Shown: in pieces, positions 12,720-25,589 of the stretch | Layout of the letters: each line of letters starts with the position of its first letter | Position numbering within the stretch: position 1 is the stretch's first letter | Origin: Phyllostachys edulis | Lineage: Eukaryota > Streptophyta > Magnoliopsida > Poales > Poaceae | Direction of reading: 5' to 3' | NCBI GenBank assembly: GCA_036346405.1 | Contig: CM070557.1 | Location: 53,574,016 to 53,638,015 of the forward strand | Length of the DNA: 64,000 nt | Position numbers and translations under genes: made by a program | The notes under the pieces: model-generated | The model's input: the letters and a program-made list of their open reading frames with translations, nothing else | The model's database searches: none | Told to the model about the DNA's origin: nothing

Positions 12720-13241
12720 GTGTCGCCGATACCGTCGCTGCTCCTCGTCGGCGGCGGCCGTTCTTGCGGCAGGCGGCGGCGGGGGAGGGGGGGGGAGCTG
12801 AAGCACATTCACCTGTACACGCACGAGACGTTCTCGGGGCCGAACGCCACGGAGGGCGGCATCGTGTCGTCGCCGTTCGGCGCCAACTCGACGTTCGGGC
12901 AGGTGGCCGTGTTCGACAACGAGCTCCGCGCCGGCCGTGACCGGGCATCGCCGCTCGTGGCGCGGTACCAGTGCACCATGGTCGGCACGGGGCAGAACTC
13001 CCCCGGGTAGCTGACGGTGGCCACCGTGGCGTTCACCGCCGGCGAGTACAGCGGGAGCGCGCTGTCCGTGGAGGGCCCCGTGCTCAGCTTCACGGGCACG
13101 ACCGAGCACAGCGTCGTGGACGTCACCGGCAGGTTCAGGCTGGCTCGCGGGTACTACCTGCTCAAGCTCCTCGGCACGACGTCGCCGGTGACCGCCGTCT
13201 CCTAGCTCGACTTCTTCGTGCTCATGCACGGCGACCACTAG
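12720..13241 (+). pseudogene. Dirigent pseudogene
   Basis: The sequence is clearly related to the three intact dirigent genes further right (HIHLYTHETFSGPNAT, GANSTFGQVAVFDNELRAG, FTAGEYSGSALSV, CTGRFRLARGYY-like end). It is damaged in several ways. The start codon position is GTG. The signal-peptide region appears shifted: AAAVLAAGGGG reads in another frame, and the mature frame is regained in the G run near 12780-12800. In-frame TAG stops occur at 13008-13010 and 13203-13205, before the expected TAG at 13239-13241. No insertion interrupts it. It is probably the oldest visible member of the local cluster. Misassembly is unlikely to explain several independent defects. Confidence 0.85.
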
Positions 13242-13947
13242 CTGCAGCTAGTATATGTTCGCTGGTGCTTCACCGGTTGCTATCACTGAATCGATCGGTA
13301 TGCACGATTAAGTTGTACTTTCGTGGTGCTCTCGGAATTAATTTGTTTCCTTCGTACAGTCCATCTCCCCCAGTGAGTGGGTGGTGATCCAATCACACTT
13401 TTGCTTTGCTCCTGCCTGTCAATGATGTCCACAGCTCAGTCGGAGCCTTTCCTCTTGCAACAGCTGCCAGCTCTACCAGCATGCAGGTCATGCGTCAATA
13501 TCAGCAAGGACCACCGTTCTATAAACCGTTGGGAACTAAACATCTTTCTCTCTCAAAGACAAAGAAGAAGAGGAGGCCAAACATCCGGCAAGTTCGGTTC
13601 TCCCCGACCGTGGCTTGTTGGTGTTGGATGAGTAGCTTTATGATAGGTAAAGCGTATTGAAGATGCATAGGAAGAAAAAGCGACGAAAGTGAGTAAAATC
13701 TCACGGGGGTCAAGATCAAATCAAATTCAGAAGAAGTACACTGCCTACACGTCCTACGCGGCGCATAGACTTGGCTCTCCGGCCATCGGTTGCGCATCCG
13801 TCGTCACCGCCGGGCCAGCCACGGCAAGCCCATAGCGCACCAACGACCAGCGTCTCGTCGCCTCGTCTGCTGCTTCTGTACTTCACCGCCGTACGATTGA
13901 AGTCACTATCTCACTGAGTAGTATCATAACTAGTAGCATGCAATAAT
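13242..13947. other. Downstream flank of the dirigent pseudogene, no gene recognised
   Basis: I recognise no gene, RNA or transposon end in this stretch. Short overlapping open frames on both strands have no domain. Confidence 0.4.
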
Positions 13948-14140
13948 AATAAGTTTTCTAGATGGAACTAACCTAACCAAATTGGACTGAGGACTACATA
14001 CATACTGTTAATTTTTTTCTTCTGAAATGCTGGGCCACGACCCAGGTAATAAGTTTTCTAGATGGAACTAACCTAACCAAATTGGACTATCGACTGTATA
14101 CATTATTTTTTTTCTTCTAAAATGCTAGGCCACGGCCAGG
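13948..14140. repeat. Imperfect 100-bp tandem repeat (two units)
   Basis: AATAAGTTTTCTAGATGG at 13948 recurs at 14048. Both units continue through ACCAAATTGGACT and a T run to a GGCCACG(A/G)CC stretch. The second halves have diverged by substitutions and small indels. Confidence 0.85.
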
Positions 14141-14584
14141 TTGGCCGAGCCCATGCTCCGTCCCAAGGAACAAATGTGCACAAGAATCACTTCTATGTTT
14201 CGAAAATCAATGTCAGATTTTTTTTTGGGGGGCGGTGGCGGGCAAAAAGTTGGATAAAATCAAGCATATTCCCAAAAAATATACAAAAGATACCTTTGAA
14301 ATCCATGGACCCTCACCCCTTGCAGAATTTGCCGGCCCTAAATCCTAGATTCCACCATGCAGTAGCGGCGGTCTCCCAGCCCGCAATGCGGGGACAGCAC
14401 GAGCAATTTGACATTAGAAACCAATATTTGGGTCTAGGACTGGGGAAAATGAACCTCTTGCGGCCCGGCCCGTCTTGTTGTTAGACCAACTAGTCAACTA
14501 TTGTCAGCTTTTTTATTTAATAATTTTTTATTAATATTTTAAAGTTAACCTATCGCTAACTTTATTTCCATTTTTGACCCCTTT
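14141..14584. other. Flank of the PMD-MULE, no gene recognised
   Basis: The stretch becomes AT-rich toward 14520-14570, just before the palindrome array that marks the MULE end. No coding region is supported. Confidence 0.4.
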
Positions 14585-14770
14585 GGTCACGCCATTACCT
14601 ACGGCATGACCAAAATGTGCTGTCACGCCACCTATCGTGGCGTGACCAAAGCTGCCACATAAGCCCTCGCGGGCGCATCGTGCCAGCGTGGAGAGCTTGC
14701 TTGGCAGCTGTCACGCCCGCACTCCTGGCGTGACAAGACATGCTTGTCATACCATGAGGTTGGCGTGATA
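14585..14770. repeat. Array of four GTCACGCC...GGCGTGAC palindromes
   Basis: Four hairpin-like units of 26-27 bp lie at 14585-14611, 14621-14647, 14709-14735 and 14745-14770. Each has the form (G/T)GTCACGCC, a 9-11 base spacer, then GG(C/T)GTGA(C/T) or a close variant. Unit starts are 36, 88 and 36 bases apart, which is a symmetric two-plus-two layout. A similar single unit closes the far end of the element at 29631-29659, and its duplicated copy lies at 41276-41304. Confidence 0.85.
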
Positions 14771-17604
14771 GGGCAGGACATTATTTGAATGTGTTCTCGG
14801 ATGATGAACTCTACTTTGAAACCAAAGAAACTTCATCCTTAAAAGAAAAACAAGAAAGACAGCAATTCCTGACCAACCCTGTCTTTAGTTAAACTTATAG
14901 AGCTAACAATGCATGACCTTGCACTCAATGACACAGTAATGAAGTTGGCATATCTAATCACATTTATGTGAACACAATAAGCTACTTAGATGATAAAGGC
15001 AACTGGGACCAAAAGTTCTGCTGGAAGTATGGAAGCTCGATCAAGGGTAGAACAAAAATCTGTCAAGATTTTTCAAGCTCGGAACTTTTCCTTAGGAGCT
15101 TACAATAGAAAGAAATTAGGTCACATCGCTGGGTCACATCGCTGCGCAAAGTTGCCTCGTTGTAGGCGCACGATGTCGTGGAGTCACTGGAGGATCTACC
15201 GCACATCCCTGGACCGATTTAACCGGTTGGCCCACTCTAACCTGTAGGCACGATGATAATGGGCCCAGTCGGTGTGCCGGTACCTCCACCTTCGGTTAAT
15301 CCTACCTCGTAAACAAGTGAACTAATACTGATACCGCAAACAACAGTTGAAACGAACGGTGAAAGGTACCCTTACCCGTGAAGGTTCAGATCTGTCGAGA
15401 ACTCCAGTGACGGACAATTTTAAAGCTTGCTGAACTGTCTCATCACGCGATGCGGCACGTGGTACTCTACCGCATGGAAGTAGATAAGTGGTGAGAGTGT
15501 CATCCATAGATCGTCGTCCCACTCACACGTCGGGTTAAGCTCCATTTCCAATACCTCATCACGGGTATATGGCAACCACGTGACCTGCATAAGATTTACC
15601 AGCCATTACTAATGAAATCAAACTTCGAACAAAAATTATTGCATGCCAATTAAGTCATGAAACTATACCTGGTCTTGAGTGATGACGTCGAGCTCGTTTG
15701 TGTAGCCGAGGTAGTGTGACCTCGGATGGCCAGTAGGTGCGACGCTGGAGCTCCAGAGGTAGGCCATCGTGAGAAGCGACGAAGGGTCCTCGAGGGGCCA
15801 AGCCTGCAGGGAGATGGCTTTCAGTTGTTTATTTTGTTGAAGGACAAAGATTATGAAATAAGGGAATTTGTCCGTACATGCAATGTAGCACGAGTGGGCC
15901 TACCCACGGGCAAACGCTCCCACATCCACACTTGCAGGAGGTATGTGTAGCCACCTAAGTTGCCGTCGGCACTCCGTGAGTGGCATGCATCGCACAAATG
16001 GCGGTACAGACAGGCTAACGCAACCAAACCCCAACTGTAAGTCCTCGCCACTCCGGGTTCAGCCAACATGAGCAAGTATATCTAGGAGACAGCATTGCCA
16101 GTACTGTCGGGGAATTGGAAGGACCCGAGAAAATGCTAAACCCATGCCCGTGCGAAGCGCTGCACTGTAACCGCATCTGCGTCCTCCGGGCACAAGTTGA
16201 AGTTCGTTCGTAGCCATGACGTCAGCACGACGGACGACCGATTGTCCCTCGCGTCCTGAGACGGGTCATCCGATCGCACCCCTAGCCACTCGACAACCCG
16301 GTCACGCCAACCGGCATTGTTGATATCCCCAGTCACAGGAAGCCCGTCTATTGGAAGTCCTAGGATCATAGCTACATCTTGTAGCGTGACGGTCATCTTG
16401 CCTGAGGGGAGGTGGAAGGTGTGTGTCTCTGGGCGCCATCGGTCCACGAGTGCCATCAATGCAGCGCTGTCCATGTGGGGTAGTCCATTGGTGACAATCC
16501 GTGCCAAGGCAAGGAAACTAGCCTCGCGGATGTATGGCTTGTACCGCTCATCCCAATCAAGAGGGGTGAGGGTCCGATGTAACATCCCAATTTTCGAGCC
16601 TTTTTTTTAATTTCAAATTAAAATTAACCATTTGGTTTATTGGTTTGTTAAAGCTTAAACTTGAGATTTTAGAAAAAAATAAACACTATTTAATTTGAGT
16701 TAATCAAACTTCAATTAATTCAAAATTTGGTTTATTTGAAACTCTTGGGTTTTATTTGGAGTTAAAGTCAAAAAGAATATTTTAAGTATTTTCTTGAAAT
16801 TCCTAATTTGTTTAAAGGCTTTTTCTTTGTTCCTAAAGCCAAAAATAATTTATTTGCAAAATTAAAAGCCAAAGTTAAGTTGTAAATAATTTTATTAAGT
16901 TCCAAATAATTCAAGTAATTTCTGTGTATTTTTCTTGAATTTTTGGACTTAATTTACTACGTTCTAAAACCCTTTTTGAATTGTTGTATTTTTGGCGAAT
17001 CAAAAACTAATTGAAATTCCGAAATTCATTTTGGGCCAAAAGCCTCAGCTCCCAACCCATTTCCCACTTCCTCGGCCCGCTCAGTGCGTATTTCATTTCA
17101 TCGCCTTGACCGCCTCCCCTTCTCGCTCCTCTCGACAAAGGGCCCCACCTATCGGCGTCGCCCTCCCCGTCACCTTCTTCTTCCCGTTGCTGCCCCATGC
17201 CACGCTCGCGTAAGCAGCACCTCACCGCCCCATCGCTTCGCCGCTCGCATCAACGCGCCCTAAATGCCGCTCCAACCACTCCCCATCGACTGCCGCACCG
17301 CGCTATGGCCCCTATGCCCTGCCAAGCTACATGTCGCACCGGCGCAAAACCCGCTCCACCCATCTCCCTATTCGCTCCCCCTCGGCTTCTATAACGGCGA
17401 GCACCCGGTGCCCCTTGAGCTCGTCTCTCTTTCCCCCTCATCCCCCTCTTCTCTCCCGCCAGGGTTTCGTCGTATTTCAAGGTCCAACCGCGCCAGCCGG
17501 ATCTCCCTTCCACCGGCAATTGCACCGCCGTCAGTGGTCCTCTGCCGCCTTCGTCCCCACTGTCGACGATCGAGTCGCCGATCTTACGAAATAAAAGAAG
17601 AAAA

Positions 17605-20600
17605 TGATGTGATATTACCTGGGATAGAATGGGGCCGCTCTTTATTGATATGAACTGGATTTACAGGGGGACTAATCCTAATTACACTGAATATGAAGAT
17701 TGCTATGCTCTAATCTGATGATGCTGTCTTGTTTGTCTCAGACCAAATTGTGATTATCGAAGTGCTTCTCGATACTCATCTGCCTCTGTCCTTTAGTCTT
17801 CTATGCTCCACCCTTAAATAACTTCCGAAGAGGTGGCAGTTACTCCCGGAGAAGACGTCCCTGGTAAAGCGTTGCGATTGGTTGGGGCGTGGCATCAGTT
17901 AACAATGTGTTAACTGCTCTACGGTTAAGTGTCTTAGAGACACTCAACCGTATCGTGGTTGTTGTTAGTGTCTTTAGGACTATGTAACCGTGTGATATGA
18001 AGTATACATCTGTAACATCCCAAACAATGGTGTATGTTTCAAATGTATAAAAATGAGGATAAATTAAAACTTTTGATGCATCATGATGTCATTTGAAATT
18101 TTCTAGAAATTTCCCCTAGTGTTTCCTAGTTTCAAAGGTCAATGTTTCATGTGAGGGAAGCATAATCCTTGAAAACTTTCAAATCTAATCTTGTGATCAT
18201 CCTCTGAAAATATTTTTCCTATCATCTAGACCATCCTAGTAACCTCTATGAAAAATCTCATAATTTTTAGATTTTATTTGCTATTTCAAAAGAGCTAGTC
18301 AAACCAGTTTGAATTCTGGTCAAAACCCTAGACCAGCAGCTTGTGAATTTTCTAGAGAGCAATGCAGTGCATAAAAATTTCTATAAAAATTACACAAGGT
18401 TGTTCTTTGAACCAGCAAGCTTCCATAAAAATTTCAGAATTTTTGGAGCTTCGGAGCTACCTCCAAAAATTCCCTATCTCTTCAGCCTTTTTAAATCAAA
18501 ATCTGAATTCACTGTTCCTCTGACTCGAACCAGACTCAAGTCTGGCCTGAGCCGACTTGGCTCGACCGAGTCATCTAACCCGCACATCGCATGCAGCCGT
18601 CCGATGGATAATCAACGATCACGATCGCGTACCGCTTCGCCCTGGTAATAAAACCTCTCGCACGTTGTCAACCGTTGGATCTCGATCCAACGGCCGCGTC
18701 AACCCAATTCGCTCGACCTCTTGCGCGTCATTGAGTCGGCCGCGCCATGACCCGCGGTCGAATCGTCGTTCTCCTTCTTGGTGGTGCTCGCGCAGAACTC
18801 GTGCGCCACGTCGCTGCGCCGCTCTGCCGCCTCCGTCAACGCGCGGGCATGCTGTGAGTTCACCGCCCCTCTCGGCCAATCCCTAGCTTCGCCGGTTGAC
18901 GTCGCTCCCATTTCCGTCATCGCCTGGGGATAATACCCCCTCTCTCGCCCGTTGGAAGCCATTCCTCCTCTCGGTGGCTGAGGAGGGAGGCGCTTGCTCA
19001 AGCTACTCTCTCGGGTGAGTCTTCTCCGCGTGGTTCCCCTTTCTTCCTCTTCCATCACCGCTCCCTTGTGCGCCGGTTTGAGCCATTGTCTTCTTGTGTA
19101 GCCCGAGGAAACGAGGCACGCTCCCTGCTGCTCCAGAGCACGCACCCGAAGCCGCCGCTTCGCCATTTTCTTTCCTGGTGAGTTCCTCTCTTGCTTAAGT
19201 GCGTCACCGTGCGCCTTTTAGTCTTAGGAGGAGATCCCCTCAACTAATTTGGACTTCGCGTCACAGGATCTCGGGAATTTCTGGATTTCCCTATTTCCGG
19301 CCGCTAGAGCCCCCTTTTTCTCCGGCGACGGCACGGTGAGCCATTCCCTGATTACTTGCGCTGTGACCATCACCGTGACCCCCTCTAGCACTCCCCATAT
19401 CTAATTTCCTCTTTCTTTGCTCAGGGCGAGCTCCCCTCGGTAGCACCATCGTCGCCGCCGCTGTTCGTCGTCAACGGCTCAACTCCGGCAGCCTCCCCAC
19501 CTCCGGGTCATCGTGGTGAGTCCCTGGAACCCCCCTGTTGCCCGTGCGCACGCTATTTTGCCGCGGGCGTATCTTTTCCGCGTTGTGCCATGTTTCCCGT
19601 AGTTTCCACTCCGCCCCTCGCCGTCGCGCCGCCGCATCGGACCACTGTTGGCCTCGCCGCTGGTGCCGTCGAGTGCGTAAGGTTGTGGGCTTTCCATTTT
19701 GACCATTCACTCGCTACCGTCGTTACCGGTTCGCCGGCGTTTAGCGAAGCTTCGCGGCGCGGCGCTTCTGCGTGGCATGTCCCGGCGATTCTTCAGCGAA
19801 TGATTAGGGTTTAAATCGCTGCCTTAAGCGCAGATCCCTATGTAGATTCGGGTTTAATTGTGCTAATGTCTGGCTGACAAGTGGGCCTACGGGCTTAAGT
19901 GTGCAGTAGTTGGTCCATGGACCGTAGACTGGGCTCATAGACTCTCGGTCCATGCACTATGCACGTGGACCAAGTCTATGACAGGTAGGCCCCGCATGTC
20001 AGTGCTTAATTAAAATTGGAATTAAAATGAAAAAGGGCACTATTTAGAGGGCCCGCTGGTCAGTCACTTTGGCTAGAGTAGGCTGGGTATAAAAAGTATG
20101 TTATGTTTATATAATTTCCGAAATGCTTTATTTGTGAACTGAAAATTGATTCAACTTCAAAATTTCATAGCTAATTCATTTTAGCTCCAAAATTGATGAT
20201 TCAAATTTTGTTAGTTTCCTTTTTAAATGTACTTTAATATAAAAATGGGTTGAAACATGTTACTGTTACAGAAAACACTTTTGGTAAAATTACTTTAGGT
20301 TTAGTAATATTGATTGCATCAAAAATTGCTTTAACTTCAAAAATGCATAAGTATTTCTCTGTAACTCCAAATTGAGTGAACTTAACTTTGTTGGAATCAT
20401 CTGTTTGTTAGTGTAGTTTATTGTAAAATAGGTTTTGAACATGTTGCTATCACTTAAAATCTGATTTCACTTATGTCTTGTGCACTACTTTCATTACTTT
20501 AAAAAATCATAGAAAATTCATCTTAGCTCCAAATGAGGTGAATCAAATTCCATTGTTCATCTCATGTGGAGCTCTGCCTAACATAAAAATTTCAAGTGCA

Positions 20601-22904
20601 CCACTGCTCTGGAAATTTTCACCAAAATAATTATTTTGGATGAACAGTAACCGGTAGCAATTTAATTGGATTTTCTGGAAAACTGACTTTCAAATTGCCA
20701 TAACTTTTGCATAGAACATCCTAATCAGTTGTTTCTTGTTGCTAAATTCACCTAAAATCATGCTCTACCTTCTGTGAATTTTTCATGATTTTTGGATGAC
20801 TTTGAATTTTTGGGTCTTTTCGGTATTTATTCGTTCTTATTGTGCTTTCGATTCTTTCGGTAGGTTCCGACGATCCTATTGTTTACGAGAGTGATCCTCT
20901 GCAGCAAGATAATCATCCCCAGCAAGGCAAGCAGTTTGATCATAAATGTCCCATTACTTTCAAGTCTAATACTTTGTTTACAAATTGTACGTATGCATGC
21001 TTTTGTGTCAAAGTAATTTTCCCGATTAGAGGTAGCTATTCCTATTGCATGGTTGCCCTTAAATTGTTATCCCCTGCCACAAAACATAAGTTATTAATAT
21101 CGTTGGTGAATTAGAGCCCGGTGATTTAATTATGCTCCTTTTATTGTCCTTGCGGTGTCATGCTTAGAAATGCTTAGCTACCGGTAGAATTGGACGGTTA
21201 TCGACTTAGTCGATAACTTTGATCACATAAAATTATTATTATCATTATGCTCAACACTTTGTGCTTTGTTACTTTATAAAGTCAAAAACTGAAACTGAAA
21301 ATGAAATGTTTGAGACTTAGGCACAATGGTTGATGGTGTGATCTTATGGTGTGATGGAATGGTGTCCAAGTCAATCAGGGACCGAGTTACTTGCACCACC
21401 GTACCGAGCAATTTGCGTACTAACCACATGAGAGGCATATGGAACCTCTCTTGACTTAGTACTTTGGTGTGTGTTAGCTCCGGGTCGCATGGTGGTTGTA
21501 TGTGTTGGGTTGAAAAAGAAACTTGTGTGTGTTTGGGTGAGCAGTGGTGGAGGTTATCCACTGCAAGGAGCATCGTCCTTTTTAAAGGCGGTGAGCATCT
21601 TTGATGACTCCGTATCAACGTATGGGGCTTCCTCCCATATGGGCGACTCGTAGTTAATATACAATATTGGAAAACGTCTCGTAGGACTCAGCTCTGCCGG
21701 CATACCAAAGGAAGTGTGCTTTATCGCGTGGCAATACGGAGCGGTCTGACATGTGGGTACATTGGTACACCTCTGCAGGGTTCAAACTATTCGAATAGCC
21801 TCGTCCTAGGTTATGGACACACTTGGATACGCCCCGTGAAAACTAGAGTATAACATTTAATTAAAACTTGATGTGGGTGGTATGAATAGGGAATTCATGC
21901 TATTGTTGTGGTGGCTATTGGGTTAGCCACTTCCAGGTTGTCTTGTTATTATTGTTACATGTATCTCGCTGTTTTTGTCAAATAAAAACAGATTGTAAAA
22001 CTACTTTAAATCTATTACATTATTGTAAATGAAAACTTGCTTTATGCTAAAAATGAGTTTAGAGCCTCCTCCACTTAAATAAGCTTGTATGTAGCTATGT
22101 ATAGGTCTGTTACACTACACTTAAGTCTTGCGAGTACATTTTTGTACTCATTTGCTATGCTTAATTAATTGTTGCAGAGGAGGTTGATCCCCAAAGGATT
22201 AACTATTGTGAGACCGACTTCGACTTTGACTTCGACGACTAGTTTGGCGGCTCGGTCGGTTGCCTTGTGGGTTAAAGGCACACTAATTGGCTTTTGTTTA
22301 TCACCATCTTATGGATGTTTGCTTCCGCTGTTATCTAGCTCTTTAGTTGTCATTTGGCCGGTCGGTCCCTTTTGTAATAACTCTATACTGTATGTCTTTT
22401 GAATTGCTTAGATGTATTTTGGTTCTATGTGTTGAATGGAATTGATGCTTGGTTTTTGTATGGGGTATGTGTACTGCATTCTGGGAAGTACATATACGCC
22501 GAGAGTCGTGCTATTTGATTTGAAATGCTTGAATCATCTTAATGGTTAAGTATTACAAGTTAAATACCCCGGGTTCTCACTGAATATGAAGATTGCTATG
22601 CTCTAATCTGATGATGCTGTCTTGTTTGTCTCAGACCAGATTGTGATTATCGAAGTGCTTCTTGATACTCATCTGCCTCTGTCCTTTGGTCTTCTATGCT
22701 CCACCCTTAAATAACTTCCGAAGAGGTGGCAGTTACTCTTGAAGAAGGTGTCCCTGGTGAAGCGTTGCGATTGGTCGGGACGTGGCGTCAGTTAACAATG
22801 TGTTAACTGCTCTACGGTTAAGTGTCTTAGAGACACTCAACCGTATCGTGGTTGTTGTCAGTGTCTTTAGGACTATGTAACCGTGTGATATGAAGTATAC
22901 ATCA
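17605..22904 (-). mobile_element. Pair of related short LTR copies flanking a second Gypsy LTR
   Basis: On the minus strand the left copy (18010-17605) looks like an LTR. It begins ATGTATACTTC, has a TATTTAAGG promoter-like word and an AATAAAGAG polyadenylation-like word, and ends ATATCACATCA. A 324-bp part of it (17687-18010) recurs at 22580-22903 with the same length but about a dozen substitutions. The right copy then adds the final base of a CA end at 22904. No internal region remains between the two copies; a 4569-bp Gypsy LTR sits there instead. I found no matching target duplication at 17605 and 22904. Confidence 0.55.
18011..22579 (+). mobile_element. Second Gypsy-type LTR, 4569 bp, no target duplication
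   Basis: It begins TGTAACATCCCAAACAATGG and ends CCCCGGGTTCTCA (TG...CA). Its overall layout is that of the 16578 element: AT-rich start, GC-rich CDS-like middle (18540-19810), then a tail with a GGCGACTCGTAGTTAATA-type stretch and GAGTACATTTTTGTACTC near 22130. No gag or pol coding is visible, so it is a solo LTR or the product of recombination. The 5 bp on its left (ACATC) and on its right (CTGAA) do not match. Confidence 0.7.
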
Positions 22905-25589
22905 CATGCTATATTCATCGCACGGTAAGAATATACTAGGGATCAGTTATAGATACCAGTTCATAGTTTCTCCGGCGACTACACCGCCGGAGACTAAATC
23001 TTGAGCCTTGTCGACCGGTACCCTTATGTAACCTCTGGAATCCTTACGACCAGTGAGGTCGTTAGCCTTAGGGGTTACGACCATGAAGACGTATGGTCTT
23101 TTATTATGTATTAAGATAATACATAGAGGTTTTAATCCTCATCACCCACCTTCGGCACCGCACGGTTGCGGACTACCTCGTGCGCGCACTCACTCCACCA
23201 GGCCGCCACTGGAGCCTCATTGCCGACTTCGACCGCAAATCGCCGCCGGCCATCCGTTGGCCCTTTGTCGCCAAAACTGTGCGCGTTAGGTTTGCCTCGC
23301 GCCCCTCTCCCTGTAGCTACCCTCGCCACCACTCGCTGTGGCGCGTAGCGCCGACGAGCATGTGCGCCTGAGCCGCCGGCGTCCCCACGCCGACGTGGCC
23401 GCCACCTCCTCGCCACTTCAGCACCACATCACCACCTCCGCTTCCGTGGCTGCCCGCGTGGCCAGGCACGCGTGGTAGGCCCCTGTGCTGCGCGCCCGGT
23501 CCACCGTGGACTAGCGCACGCTCGTGGACCTGGTCCACATACGTGGGGCCCACCTGTCGGTGGCTTACCCCTTTTTCTTTTTAGAAAATAAATCCGAAAA
23601 TTCCGAAAATCCCTTTTTCATCATTTCATGTATTTTCAAACTTCTGAGAGCCCGTTCGAACTCCGTTCGAACTCCGATTCGAGCGATTCAAATTTGTAAA
23701 TTCATCTAAATTCAAGATCTAGCTATCTACACTAAAATTATTTGATTTTGAGTTCATTTGAATTAGCTTCGTTTTCACGTGTAGATTTCGACGACTCCGG
23801 GGGACCCGAATACTTCGAAGAAGTAGATCCTCAAGCTTTTGAGCAAGACAAGTTACATATTTGATCACATTTGAATCCCAGTATTTTAAATTATTTGAAT
23901 TCCATTCCAAATTATTATTGCATGCGTAATTAAATTCAAGTAATTTAAATCCCTGTTTTAACTTTATAGTTATCTCTAATTCCTTTGTACATCCAAACTT
24001 GAATATTGATTTAACCACCCCTTGATACCATAGTTAAAAGCTAGTTGGTACATTAGTATAAACTAGAACATATTGCAAAACTCTATGCTTAGTTAAAGCT
24101 TAGCTCAAAAATATTTAATTTGAGGAATTCAGCCAAAAGTTCAACTATGATTTAAAATGATATTATAGTATGGTCTATACCATAGAAATTTATGAAATGA
24201 TTTAACTTGTTAAACAAAAGGAAAGATTGGTTTGGACTTGGGCGAAATGGATGTTTGGATGGTGCACGTTGATGCACGGGATCGAGTCATTTCTATGATC
24301 AATGCCCATGGGATTTATGGAAAGTCGCCCAAGTCAATTAAGGACTGGTCTTTGAGCGTATTTTGCTAAGCCCTATCGTGCTACCACATGTTCTGAATGG
24401 GCAGGACCTGGCTAACTAATTTGCAACATTTCACCGTGGTTGTGCCATTCGGTTGCGTGGGTGTCTTGATGACCTACTTTTATATATTCCCACCTGGCGC
24501 AAGAGTGGGCCTGAACCCAGCGGGTTTCTATCTAAAGGGGGCGAAACCGTAGTGAGAAGGGACTACGGCGGGATGACGCATTGTAAAGGCCTTGACACGT
24601 GCTCTAGACTGCTCAACTAAGGTAGTGAGCGGTGGTATCGACGGATGCCAAACAAACTAGAGAGATTGTGTCATGTGGGTAAAGCTGTACAACCCCTACA
24701 GACTATAAAACTATTTGAATAGCTGTGTCCACGATCATGGACATGCTAGCAAAGCCACTCTAAGTTAGATTTTGGTTTTGGTTTCAAAAGACTTGTTAAA
24801 TGGTTTTGGATTTCTTATCCAATTGAGAATTTAGGCGGGTAGCCATGTGATAGGAGGGTATCCTTCACCACTCTTGTGTGAATGTTATCTGATTATAAAA
24901 CATGAGTCTTAGAAAATGAATTTTAGCTATGGAATAGACTGTTTTGGAACTTAGTACAAGTATTTGGAAAGAAACATTGCTTTATGCAAAATCAACTCTA
25001 TAAGCCTTTCTTTGACATATCCTTGCATGCATTATAATTCTGTTAATTGGGTGTAACTTGCAGAGTATATTCTTTTGTACTCACCTTGCTTAATAAATTG
25101 TTGATCAGGAGAAGAGTATTACGAGGAGAATGAGAACTTGGATGACTAGGCTACGCCCTCCAGATGATTGCCTGTGGCGAATCGTGTGGTCTACCTTACT
25201 GCTTTTGCTTCCGCTGTATTTTACTTGTTGGCTTTATGCCCCCTTTGTAACAAACCTTAATTATTATCAATGAATGACGTTTTATGGTTATGCAATCCAC
25301 TTTTGTTGACTGTGTACACTGGCTGTTCTTGGACTAGTGTATGAAGCACAGAGAATCCAGGATCCTTCGCTCTCAGGTTCAACATCCGAGGGCGGAGTGG
25401 CTGGAGCACCTGCCAGAGAAATAGGCAAACACATGTTCAAAATACTGGTAGCATGATCGAAAAGAGAAAAATGCCGAGAACGATCAAATAGTAGGAAAAC
25501 TCACCACACCATCGTTCGCTATGAAGTGTGCGCGATGGTCATTATCGTACTCCGAGAGGAGCAATAGGTACTATGGGTGTTGCGACATC

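Larger units (their letters stand above)
16578..25384 (+). mobile_element. Solo Gypsy-type LTR inserted in the PMD gene, itself disrupted
   Basis: The LTR starts TGTAACATCCCAATTTTCGA at 16578 and ends CTCTCAGGTTCAACA at 25384 (TG...CA). It is flanked on both sides by the 5-bp target duplication TCCGA (16573-16577 and 25385-25389). About 5.3 kb in its middle (17605-22904) is later insertion, leaving an LTR of roughly 3.5 kb. It has an AT-rich 5' part, a GC-rich middle (17040-17600 and 23150-23560) and an AT-rich 3' part (23700-25384). No gag or pol is present. Short frames within it are repeat sequence. The 240 bases after 22904 may be part of this LTR or another small insertion. Confidence 0.8.
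15376..25589 (-). pseudogene. Plant mobile domain (PMD, aminotransferase-like) gene, broken and split by an LTR
   Basis: Exons can be followed on the minus strand. 25589-25505 reads YLLLLSEYDNDHRAHFIAND. From 25409 the frame continues VLQPLRPRTLTPL and runs, after the LTR at 16578-25384, into DWDERYKPYIREASFLALARI, then LPSGKMTVTLQDVAMILGLP and YSWGLVALACLYRHLCDA. 15803-15669 reads AYLWSSSVAPTGHPRSHYLG. 15584-15376 reads YFHAVEYHVPHRVMRQFSKL. This is the order and wording of the PMD family seen in MAIN-type genes and in MULE and Gypsy elements. PMD proteins are not transposases, and MAIN-type host members act in genome stability and silencing. In-frame stops occur after RAWV (16136-16138), after NAVS, after FSKL, and near the start after MSQHP. 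The host frame is continuous across the LTR target site TCCGA, so the gene existed before the LTR inserted. Confidence 0.8.

Noticed and set aside
12675..13238. 187-codon antisense open frame across the dirigent pseudogene
   Set aside because: High G+C at third positions of the sense strand removes antisense stops. The sense strand carries the dirigent motifs.
16992..19814. Cluster of open frames in the GC-rich LTR interior
   Set aside because: They lie inside Gypsy LTRs, overlap on both strands and show no domain. The same composition occurs in other LTRs of the window.
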